Source of the DNA: Pyricularia pennisetigena
Taxonomy: Eukaryota > Ascomycota > Sordariomycetes > Magnaporthales > Pyriculariaceae
DNA: 64,000 nt
Direction: 5' to 3'
Assembly: GCF_004337985.1 (NCBI RefSeq)
Contig: NW_021940919.1
Span: 620,001 to 684,000, forward strand
Both the position numbers and the translations under genes were made by a program. How positions within the stretch are numbered: the stretch's first letter is position 1; each line of letters starts with the position of its first letter. Below are positions 12,340 through 21,094 of this stretch, in pieces. The notes beneath the pieces are model-generated. The model worked only from the letters and a program-made list of their open reading frames with translations, had not been told where the DNA came from and made no database searches.

Positions 12340-12722
12340 ACAAGGATGATGTTGATTTTGTATCTTTGGTGACCAAGGAGAAGATAATCCAAGTCAAGAG
12401 GTTTACGGAAGTTGGTCAACCTTAGAATCACGAATAGATGGCTGTTTTGCTCACTCTAGGTTCCATGCTTCAAGATTAGATGGGAATCATGACAGAAAAC
12501 CCCTTCGGATGTACTTGTATAATTCTAGAGCTTTGAAAGCATAGAAATGACTTGGTCTGGTCATTGTAGAGTATCCCCTGTTTTGATGCTTGATTGAAAT
12601 GATCTTTTTGAATCTATGTATGGTGTATGTTGCGCCAACCACTGTATAGAAACAAGAATGGACATGAACGCAGAGCACAAGTGTTGGGTTTCTCTATAGA
12701 TGAAAACATTTGGATGTTGCCG
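12340..12722. other. Convergent intergenic, 3' ends of rpn5 and the FSH gene
   Basis: This 383-base stretch lies between two convergent stops. It should hold both 3' untranslated regions and polyadenylation sites; it is AT-rich and I see no gene in it. Confidence 0.6.
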
Positions 12723-13488
12723 TTACGCAGCAGCAGCAGCAGCAGCAGCATCAACATCATCCACGCACTTTTGCTTGATGAACCCAATCAATGGCATCGC
12801 GAATTCCTTGCTCGTGGGAACGTGATGACCGCCCGGATGTTCAATGACGACCGGGTTCTCGCACCTGTCCACCAGGCCCCTAGACCTCTTCTCGTCGACG
12901 ACGGTGTCCAGGCTGCCGATGAAGTGCATGGTCGGGGTGCGGATGGGCGGCTCGTACATCCAGCCCAGGCCGGGCGGCCTGGCCTGGAAGCCGCTGTAGA
13001 TGACTGCGAACTTGAGCGGGCGGCCGGCGTTGGCGTCGCGCATCTCCTGGACCCACTGCCTCGCCGAGTCGCTGCCGGGGACGTCGCGCCTCGGCTCGTC
13101 CAGCACCGCCGCCATCATGCCGGCCATGGCCGCGCCCTGGCTGAAGCCGATGACGCCGTCGACGCCGCCCGCGTCCCGCACCGCCTCGGTCAGCCGGCTC
13201 ATGCCCTCGCGCAGCAGCCGGTAGGCGCCCGTGGCGTCGTCCGTGCGGAACCACGCCCACGAGTCGGCCGCGCGGGGGTCGTCTTCCGACGCTTCCTCCT
13301 CGCAGCCCGGTATGTCGGCCGACCGGAGCTGGTTGGGCGCCGTCGGGTAGACGAGCGTCGGCTGCACGTTGAAGGGGGCTAGAGACTTGACCATGAGCTT
13401 CTCCATGGCGCGCGTCTTGGCGTGGAAGAGCGGGCCCGACTGCGTGTAGCCTTTTTAGGAGGATGGGTTTGTCAGAAAGAAGGGAGCA

Positions 13489-13520
<32 letters not shown>

Positions 13521-13723
13521 GAGAGAGCAAGGTTGTTTACATGGACGGTGGTGGAATTATACTGCTTTTCTTTATCAGAGGGAATTTATTTACCATGTAG
13601 CATTAGGATCTTGATCTCCTTTTTTGCCGGTTTCTTGGCTGTTTGTGGCCTTGACTTGGAGGCAGCTTCGACGCCAGAGGCCGATTCAGCATGATGCTCA
13701 TTTGCAGACATGGCTGTTGACAT
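12723..13723 (-). CDS. FSH-family serine hydrolase (FSH1/OVCA2-like)
   Basis: A small alpha/beta serine hydrolase of the FSH family, an esterase-like enzyme of uncertain physiological substrate. Exon 1 is 13723-13594 and exon 2 is 13450-12723 on the minus strand. Splicing rebuilds the conserved start LMLHGYTQSGPLFHAKT, with the glycine codon split by the intron. The product is about 285 residues. The nucleophile motif is GFSQGAAMA, the acid Asp is in GSLDTVV and the catalytic His in HPGGHHVP, so the triad is complete. Translation could start at 13723 or 13711; an earlier in-frame ATG at 13807 is possible but adds sequence with no family match. The N-terminal ~30 residues are low-complexity and Lys-rich. 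The C-terminus ends in eight alanines encoded by a CAG/CTG trinucleotide run, which looks like a repeat expansion reading into the coding end. Confidence 0.92.
12728..12750. repeat. CAG trinucleotide run encoding a C-terminal polyalanine
   Basis: Seven CAG units plus a partial one. Read on the minus strand it gives the run of Ala codons immediately before the stop of the FSH hydrolase. Confidence 0.95.
13451..13593 (-). other. Intron of the FSH hydrolase gene, containing a poly-A/GA tract
   Basis: A 143-base intron (GTAAAT donor, AAAAAG acceptor on the minus strand). It holds a run of 26 A then GA repeats (plus strand 13491-13528), which reads as poly-T/C on the transcribed strand, upstream of the acceptor. 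Confidence 0.8.
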
Positions 13724-15111
13724 GTGCCGTAGAATGTCAAAATGTGAGACTGGTGATCTGAATCTTGAGCAGGCGTTTGGTTTGACGAAAAACCAAGTTC
13801 TTATCATGTTTTCCGATTCAGTCCCCAGTACTAGTCTAGGTCAATGACAGCAACCAGCGAAGCATTTCCCAAGTCGCCGGGGGCATTTGTCAGCGCCATA
13901 ACGCCGATTCGGAAACAGTATTATCCCCCCGACCGGAACAGCGTCCCTATTTCGTGAGGGCGTCAACAGGGCGGGAGTCGCATGGTAAGTACAAGCGCGT
14001 TATTCAAGCGAAAGTTCCTTCATTTTCGAATAACTTCATTTCCACGCACGTGTTTTAAACGTTTGTTTCCAGGTTCCCGCTAAAATTTCGGCAATGAGAG
14101 GCCAAACATTCCCCTTTTGAACATCAGAAAATTACCAGTCACGCCGTAATGTTGATGGCGCTCCGCTCACCATGATGACGACTCCTTTTCACCTGTTTAA
14201 ATAAAATAGCCTGATCGACCCCGCTTACGTTGCCATCTCAAAAGGCGTCGGCGACAGCATCACTTTGACAATTACCTAATTTGCCCAGGTATCTCAACAT
14301 GGCAAATTCGACGTCAAGGCTCAGCCAGTTGAGCTTCAACCAAAGGTCGTTTATCATACCTACCTGATGCAGTAAACAAGGCTCGCAAAATCGATACCTT
14401 GCACTAGACAATGTATACTTGTGCTATATATGTAGGTAGTTCTACGCATCCTATCTGATGCCAACCAATGTACTCCAGCATGATTGACCTTTTGTTGTTG
14501 TTCTCACTGATACGTGTCGTCGAAACATCATCATGACCATGTCTACAATCTCGACTCAGTTGTCCTCTGGAGAGGAGTTCACCAGTTGTGAAAAAACTGG
14601 CCACTTCAAAGTAGATGAATGTATGCGATCCATTCTAAACAGTACTCTTCACCAAACAGAGAGAACCAGGTCAAGAAAGTGCCCCGTTGCCAGGACTACT
14701 CGCCAAATTGGGTTTAATATCAGCACATCTTCGGCACAACAACAGTCACTGAAGAGACTGAATTGCAATTTGACATCCGTGCTAGCAGACTTTCGGTTAT
14801 CCCATTGATACCTGAAGTTGAGTAAGGGTTTCCTGTCGTGGACCCCTTCTGGAACTGAGGCTAGACAAAAGCATCGGAGACGATCACTATCGTGATTTCG
14901 CGTCTTGGGTCCTGGACTGAGTTGGTACCCGTCACTGAAACAGATCATTGTCACGGTTGCTTGGGGGGACGCGTCAAAGTCATCCTGCTTTCTCGTTTCC
15001 GACCCCTCTATGGTACAGTGGCATCCGTCTCTAATGCTGTTCGAATAGACATTGACTGGCCGTGATAAACCCGGACGACCCGCTCTATTATCGTGCTCGT
15101 AGCATATGTAT
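13724..15111. other. Intergenic, 1.39 kb, no gene seen
   Basis: The stretch holds the promoter side of the FSH gene and the 3' side of atp18. Short ORFs occur on both strands, but none has a recognisable protein or splice-supported extension. Confidence 0.5.
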
Positions 15112-15603
15112 CTATTGGCGGGACTTGTTGCGGGGGTCGTTCTTCCACTCGTCGGCTGCAAATGGGGGTTAGATGTGCTAAACGATTAGGGCTTGAAATG
15201 TTGAGACAACAACGTACTAGACTCCATGGCGGTCTGGGCCTTGTAAACTCCATAGTAGATGACGGCACCTGTGATGACGGATTCCAAGTCAGAACGATGG
15301 CCAAATGCACGTAGGTGTCGCCCGGATTAGATATCGAGTCTTCGTAGCTGATGGCGCGACGCCTGCCATCCATTCGTCTGTATCATTGAAACGTACCAGC
15401 AACGAAGAAGGGGGCCATTGGCTCCACTAGTGACATGGCAAATAACGTCAGTAAAATTTCTCCTGTTTCGTTCCGTCCGTTCAAAGTATCGGCATTGGAA
15501 TTGCGCGCGATAAACACTTTGTCGGACTCAACTTACTGACGGGGGCCGGGAACTTCTTGAGCGGCGTAACGCCGAACATCTTGGCGAAAGGAATGCGGAA
15601 CAT
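15112..15603 (-). CDS. atp18: Mitochondrial F1Fo-ATP synthase subunit J (Atp18/i), four small exons
   Basis: Subunit J is a small single-span inner-membrane protein of the peripheral part of the Fo sector. The gene is too fragmented to appear as a single ORF. On the minus strand the exons are 15603-15537, 15426-15397, 15268-15218 and 15155-15112, giving 192 bases and 63 residues. All junctions use GT donors (GTAAGT, GTACGT, GTACGT) and AG acceptors, and the frame holds throughout. The product reads KKFPAPV, then EPMAPFFVAGG, then a short hydrophobic segment with YYGVYKAQTAM, and ends DEWKNDPRN plus six residues. This matches the family pattern of a PxPV start, a WPF/APF-FxAG membrane entry, a YYGVNS-like segment and an EWKNDPRNP tail. 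I used ATG 15603; ATG 15579 (MFGVTPLKK) is an alternative that gives the more usual short N-terminus. It is divergent from the NIPSNAP gene. Confidence 0.92.
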
Positions 15604-16676
15604 TTTGACGACGATTGAGCAGCTCAGAGGGATATACTGGGCTAGGAGTCGAGGTGGTGATGGTTGATCGATTTTCAAGCTTTGGACGTCGCCGTTAACC
15701 GATTGGCTTGTCCGAGCCTTTTTCGCAGCGCGGGTCCCGAATTGAGAAATTGTTGCCTGAGGCAAGCAACTTCTGATCCTGGCGCTAAGAGCTTCTGACG
15801 GAATAGCAACAACAATAATGCGAAAGCTGTCCTTCCCCAAAACCTTCGGACCCACTCTCCCAGCCGAAGCTAATGGAAAGTGGAGCCGAAACTCTAGTGA
15901 CGTACTTTCCCCCGCAAATGAAGCTCGTTCCATTCCCAGGGTCACTGAGCTGAGCTCCTATCTGGGGTGTCTCAAGTCCCGGGGTTCTTGGCCACTCCTC
16001 ATGCCATCCAACCGAAGCTCTCGTCTTGTTTGTTTGTCGTGTCAAGCTTTACTTCCTCCTCCCCAAAAATCACCATCATCGCGCCATCCATCTCAGAACT
16101 GCGAGCCAAGTGCGGGGTGCATAGGACGTCCAGACTTTAGCTACGGTTCAATTCATCCAATTGATTCCAAACACCACCCTCCTTTTCCTGGCAATTCGTC
16201 CGCTTTCCCCTCTCCCAGACGCCAGTGTCTCCCCTACCTACCTCATCTCTACCCACGCTATTGCTGCATTATCGACCTGTTCAGTTCAAACTGCGGCACC
16301 CCTCAGGAATAACCACGCTTTCTGCCCGCATAGGACCGAATCACACGACTGATTGCATCGCTGCTGTCCCTGCCACTGCTCCTAATTGCTGCCGCTGCCA
16401 CCTGTCTCTGCTTCACCCCGACCGTTCTGTGCCCGAGTTAATCGATTTACGCTACCCTCCATCAACGCTTTCGCCAATAACAGTCTTTCAACCAAGTGTC
16501 TTGACGTCTGGTGATACACCTGTTGAGAATTGGGATTTGTTGCAACCGGGAAACTCCTACTTGCAAGGATTCCTTTTCGGCCTATATTGTGGGCCAGGTG
16601 TGCATCCGATAACCTTCAACTCGAACTGAGGACAGTTGTCACCTTGCCTTACCATACTTCATCACGACTTGCCATC
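15604..16676. promoter_or_regulatory. Divergent intergenic region between atp18 and the NIPSNAP gene
   Basis: A 1,073-base region between two divergent starts of mitochondrial genes. It presumably holds both promoters; the half next to the NIPSNAP gene is C/T-rich (16040-16520), as fungal leaders often are. ORFs inside it lack any recognisable protein. No specific binding site is asserted. Confidence 0.5.
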
Positions 16677-17856
16677 ATGCTCTCTCGCCGTGTCCTCCGG
16701 GACGCAGCTACCCCGCTCCGGAGCGCCTCGCGGTGCTTTGCAACCACGGCCGTAGCTAGGCAACAGAGAGCACCCTCCCTCGCCGATATTGAACCCAACC
16801 GGCAGACAACCTTTGCAGAGAAGCAAAAGGCATTTCGGCAGCAGTTAGCAGAGGCGCAGAAGCAGCGCGATGCCAGTTTGTCTACTTCCTCCCCTACTTC
16901 TTCCACTTCCCCCTCCGGTTCCCATAACAGCTCCAAAGGCGATAGCATCCCAGTGAGCGGACAGGGCTTGGGCTCACTCAGCACCGCCAACTCTAAAGGA
17001 ACGGCCGTCGATGCAGCCAAGGCAGCGGATCCGGAAGAACCTCCGCGCAAGCTCGGCCCGCTGACCAGCCTAATCTACGGCACAAAGGAGGGTCGCGAGA
17101 TGGATGCACAGATCGAGGCCAGCTTCAGCCAGGTGCTTGCACGCGGCAAGTATGTGCACTCCATCGTGTTCCATGAGGTCAAGCACAAGAAGACGGACGA
17201 GTATATCGATCTCGTTGGCAAGTGGTATCCTCGCATGGCCTCGATGCCTGAGAACAAGGTTCATCTTGTTGGAAGCTGGAGGACCGAGGTTGGCGACTGC
17301 AATACTTTTGGTAGGTTGTAATAATTATTGAGGCTAGTCTTGGGATGCTGTTGCTAATTGTCAATCTGCAGTTCACATTTGGGAGTATCAGGGCTACAAT
17401 GGATACCATGAGTCGCTCAACTCGATTTCGAGGCACCCAGAGTTCCCGGCGTTTAACGATAAGCTCAAGAGGCTCATCATATCCAAGAACACTTCACTCA
17501 TGCAGGAATTCTCCTTCTGGCCCACGACGCCTCCGCGCCAACTGGGTGGGCTCTTCGAGCTGCGATCATACACGCTGCACCCAGGCAACCTATTGGAGTG
17601 GGAGACACACTGGCGTAGGGGACTGAAGGCGCGCCGTGAGGTCATGGAAGGTGTCGGAGCGTGGTTTGTCCAGATTGGAGACCTCAACACGGTTCACCAC
17701 CTCTGGCAGTTTGCAGACCTCGAGCAGCGCAAAGTAACGCGTGAGAAGAGCTGGAGCATTGAGGGTTGGAGCGAGACGGTGCACAAGACAGTGCCGCTTA
17801 TCCAGACCATGAAGTCTAGGATCCTGGTCCCCCTGCCGTGGTCTCCAGTTGCTTGA
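16677..17856 (+). CDS. NIPSNAP-family mitochondrial protein
   Basis: NIPSNAP proteins are mitochondrial, with tandem dimeric alpha-beta barrel-like domains; their biochemical role is unsettled. Exons are 16677-17310 and 17372-17856, joined by a phase-1 intron (GTAGGT donor, CTGCAG acceptor), giving 372 residues. The N-terminus is rich in Arg, Ser and Ala with no acids (MLSRRVLRDAATPLRSAS), a mitochondrial presequence. A Ser/Thr-rich linker lies near residues 60-90. The first NIPSNAP domain starts around 145 (YVHSIVFHEVKHKKTDEY) and includes VHLVGSWRTEVGDCNTFVHI across the splice. The second lies near 275-370 (GLFELRSYTLHPGNLLEWE and TVHHLWQFADLEQRK). The start at 16677 was preferred to the in-frame ATG 16530 because it begins the targeting signal. 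The gene is convergent with rav2. Confidence 0.93.
17311..17371 (+). other. Intron of the NIPSNAP gene
   Basis: A 61-base intron, GTAGGT to CTGCAG, with a GCTAAT branch-like site near 17353. It splits a Val codon and joins NTF to VHIWEYQGYNG. Confidence 0.9.
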
Positions 17857-18145
17857 GACCTTGCACAGTTGCCCTGATTGCCTGTATTTTAACCATGGAT
17901 CGTTTGGGTCTTTGGTTTCAGCATACTTGTACACTGCGATCGCGTTGCATGGTGCATTTCTTCTGTGTTCAGGAGTTTCTCTTTTGTCATTTGTAGGCTC
18001 ATTATCGTTGTGTTTGTTTGAATCAGTTGTGCGGATATTAGTACATTTAGATTCGGCGCAATAACAAATTGATATCCTGCTCATTTTGTCATGGTAACCC
18101 AAGTATTGTCAAGCGATCCTCTTCGATGCCCGCTTTCAGTCTTTT

Positions 18146-19476
18146 TCAGTCTTCCAGATCCTCTCCCATGACAGCGGCAAGATTGCGTCTGGCCATAGTC
18201 AGAGTATGGGTCAACGCACCCAGCTTGGCAGACAAAGACATCAGGCTCGGGTCTGCGCTCTCGACACGGATTTTCTCCCTCACGTACACCTGCACCGCAT
18301 CACCATCCTTTTCTCTGCCGCCCGCAGCCCCACCAGGGTTCCTGCTACTGCTCCGCCTGGTGCTGTCTCTGGTGCCCGACAACACGGGTGCCCCGCTCTG
18401 ACTGCTGGCGGGCCTCTTGACGCTCAGCGTAGGCGAGGTCTTCGGTCCGTGCCGGCTGTGGTCCCCATCGCCCGCGGGCTTCCCATCCAGGCCGGCGCAG
18501 CAGTAGCCAAAGATGACGTCGCTCTCGTCGTGCTCGAGGCGGCGGGCGGTGCCGATGGCCAGGGCGAACTTCATGCCGAACGAGGGCGCCGCGTCGGCAG
18601 GCTCGAGCGCCCGCACCCACAGCACCAGCGCAGACTCTTGCAGCGAAAAGTATATGGATATGTTGTGCAGCGGGTTCCCGGCCGCGGCGTCCGGCTGCTG
18701 CTGCTGCTGCGCAGAGAGGAAGTTGTTGAGGTTGGAGGACGGTGGCGGCGGCGCAGGCGGCGCTAGGAAGTGGCCCGGCGCTGCCGACAGCGTCGTCCAG
18801 CCCGGGTCCGTGTCCGTCAGCGGCCGGCCTTTCAGGATCGCCGAGGACTCGTGCAGCGTCGTCGACAGCAGCCTCAGCTGGGCCGACACAAACGCCGCGG
18901 CGGCCGTCGCGTCTGCGGCGGGTGGCAGCGTCCTCGCGCTGCCTCCTTCCGGCAGGAACTCGAGGGTGCGGGTCAGGACGTCGAGGGCGTCGGTCAGGCG
19001 GGCGTGCAGCAGAGTCAAGGGTGCGAGGTGGATGGGGTGCGTCGGGTCGACCGAGAGGGTCTGCGGAGGAGCGGTGCGCAGGCGCAGCGACAGCGTGCCC
19101 TTGACGATGCGGGTGCCGACCCGCGTGACGTGGCCCTTGACCGCCTCATTGCGCGGCGTGCTCACGACGAGCGTGCTGCCCGGGTCGATGGGCGCCAGAA
19201 GAGCGTAGCAGTCCTCGAGGCCATGCCGAAATTCGCCCAGGGTGGCTTGGAGGTCGTCGAGGAGCCAGGTGAGCTCGCGGCGCTGGATGGGGGCGTTGGA
19301 TGTGGGGTTAGTTGTGTGATGTCGGGGGTGGTTTACGGTCAAGGTTCACTGGTGTTGTGACATAGACAAGCTACAGAAATAGCAAGTGTTTGAGGAAGCT
19401 AACCACGAACCTGCGTGTCCTGAACTGCGAGCTTGATCTCGGCTGAAGCTATGGGTGGGTAGATATCGACAGACAT
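18146..19476 (-). CDS. rav2: RAVE complex subunit 2 / Rogdi family (V-ATPase assembly regulator)
   Basis: Rav2/Rogdi acts with Rav1 and Skp1 to reassemble the vacuolar proton ATPase after glucose return. On the minus strand exon 1 is 19476-19411 (MSVDIYPPIASAEIKLAVQD, then TQ) and exon 2 is 19282-18146; a phase-0 intron lies between. The product is 400 residues. Exon 2 opens RRELTWLLDDLQATLGEF, the conserved Rogdi leucine-rich start. Later come LSLRLRTAPPQTLSVDPTHPI, a region of Leu heptads, ISIYFSLQESALVLWVRALEP and the C-terminal KIRVESADPSLMSLSAKLGAL with MARRNLAAVMG. A Gln/Pro-rich low-complexity insert (near 18690-18760) and a Ser/Arg/Gly-rich one (18320-18440) interrupt the fold, as in other fungal members. 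Without the first exon, the ORF appears to start at an ATG inside the intron (19342), which is not a likely start. It is divergent from pop7. Confidence 0.9.
19283..19410 (-). other. Intron of rav2
   Basis: A 128-base phase-0 intron, GTTCGT donor and CCAG acceptor on the minus strand, with a CTAAC branch site about 30 bases before the acceptor. Confidence 0.85.
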
Positions 19477-20284
19477 TGTGGAGGTTGGTGAGATTTGGCG
19501 CACGTTAGGGTCGATTGAACAAACAATCGCTAAGGACAGGTGATATGGCACATTCTAACACTATCAAATCATTCTCGGCTAGGAAGGAAAGGGGCCGCCC
19601 ATCTGCAAACACCAATTGCGCAGGTCGGATTTGGGTTGCGCGAACCGTTGTTCCAAATTGGCGCGGACTGGTGGTAGGTTTACATGTAGACGGGGACGTT
19701 GAAAAGCCAACATCTCGTGTGACGCAATAACGCGTGCACAATTGCTATTGCACATCAAGTGATTATCACGTGATATCACCCACTGTGGCTGCTGTTACAA
19801 GACGTAACAATGCTAAAGGCATGATTCTATGTATTTGGCAGGATTAGTGGTTGAGATAATGTTGGTTCCTTTATCATGAAAGCAATAAGTTGTTGTATCC
19901 TCGGGGATTATGGTATGGATATTGGCCGTGAAGCTGATACCTTGATTTGTTGTTACCCATCTATGGGCCTGTCGCTCAGGCTAACCTGCAGAACATGGAG
20001 CCTGATTTCAATGAGCTGCAGGTGCTTTGTGGTGGGTGGGGCCGTCCGACAACGGCAGTTCTGGCTCGGCTCCGGCTCCGGCTCGCCAATTGAGTTCCAA
20101 CAATCAACCATCAACAATTTCGTCACATGCTCGCAGCTTGACTATGCCATATTTTCCAACCAAGAGACCAAGCATCATCCTCACCGCAACAAGATGCCCA
20201 CTCAATAACAATACTTGATATTACGCAACTATCCCTGTGCTACACACACCCCACCCGCACAGACTTGATCAGCAACAAACAAAA

Positions 20285-20323
<39 letters not shown>
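19477..20323. promoter_or_regulatory. Divergent intergenic region between rav2 and pop7, ending in a CA repeat
   Basis: An 847-base region between divergent starts. It contains an AT-rich core near 19735-19900 and ends with a CA dinucleotide run touching the pop7 start. Promoters are presumed; no specific motif is claimed. Confidence 0.5.
20288..20322. repeat. (CA)n microsatellite abutting the pop7 start codon
   Basis: About 17 CA units preceded by a short A run, ending one base before ATG 20324. In the transcript this would be the last part of the 5' leader. Confidence 0.95.
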
Positions 20324-20324
<1 letters not shown>

Positions 20325-21094
20325 TGGCCGATCCATTATCGCCACCAGCAACGACAGCGCAGGGCGCATCCGCCCCAGCCACCATGACGACGCTGCCCTC
20401 CCGCCCGGCCAGCTCCAGCACGACCAAGAAGCCCCGCCTCCCGCCTGGCACGCGCATGCTAGCGCGCACGCTCAACACCTCTGGCCCGCCGCACCATAGC
20501 CACGCAATGACCAACGCCGCCGGCGCGACGGTCACGCGCGCGGACCCGCACTTGGCCCCGAAGCGACGCATCGTCATCCGGCGGGGCACAAACCTCGTCG
20601 CGATCCTGAAGCGCGTGCAGAAGCTGCTCGACAAGAGCCCCGGCGGCGCCTTGTCGATGGGCCTGGGCGACTTGGTGGGTGGCGGCGGCGCCGGCAAGAA
20701 GGGGCGCAACAAGGCCGCCGCCGGCGCCAAGGTGTCGGCCGACGACGACGCGGTCCAGGTCGGGGACGATAGGTTCCCCGTGGTCGTGGTCGGGGCGGGT
20801 GCGCTCAACATCGAAAAGGCCCTCAAGGCGGCCGCCGTGTTTCAGCGGAGGGGCGACTGCATCGTGCGGATATACACCAGCACGGTGAGTGGGGTGGATA
20901 CCTACGAGGTTGAAGAGGAAGGCGAGGAGGACGGCCACGATGCGGGAGCCGACGCTGACACAGAGATGTCAGGCACTGGCCCCTCCGGGAATGCGGCCGG
21001 TGCTGGGCGAACGCTGGGCAGCCGAGCGACGGTCGTGAAGCAGAGGAGTCGCAAGGCCAGCGCTCTAGAGGTGGCCATCCGGCTCAAGACGTGA
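20324..21094 (+). CDS. pop7: Ribonuclease P/MRP protein subunit Pop7 (Rpp20, Alba-like)
   Basis: Pop7/Rpp20 pairs with Pop6/Rpp25 as an Alba-type heterodimer that binds the RNA of RNase P and RNase MRP, for tRNA 5' maturation and rRNA processing. It is intronless, 256 residues. The Alba-like core has RRIVIRRGTNLVAILKRVQK near 85-105 and, after a Gly/Ala-rich insert, FPVVVVGAGALNIEKALK near 150-165 and AAAVFQRRGDCIVRIYTSTV near 168-187. An acidic stretch follows (EVEEEGEEDG). The C-terminal end is basic and includes a conserved-looking SRKASALEVAIRLKT. It is longer than yeast Pop7 (140 residues) because of the N-terminal Pro/Ser/Thr-rich part and inserts, common in filamentous fungi. ATG 20324 was chosen over 20237 because the longer version would translate the CA repeat into a His/Thr run. 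Confidence 0.85.

Noticed and set aside
12627..13382. 251-codon plus-strand ORF opposite the FSH hydrolase
   Set aside because: Shadow of a GC-rich coding strand; the minus-strand reading has a complete catalytic triad.
18206..19360. Plus-strand ORFs opposite rav2
   Set aside because: GC-rich antisense shadows with no domain.
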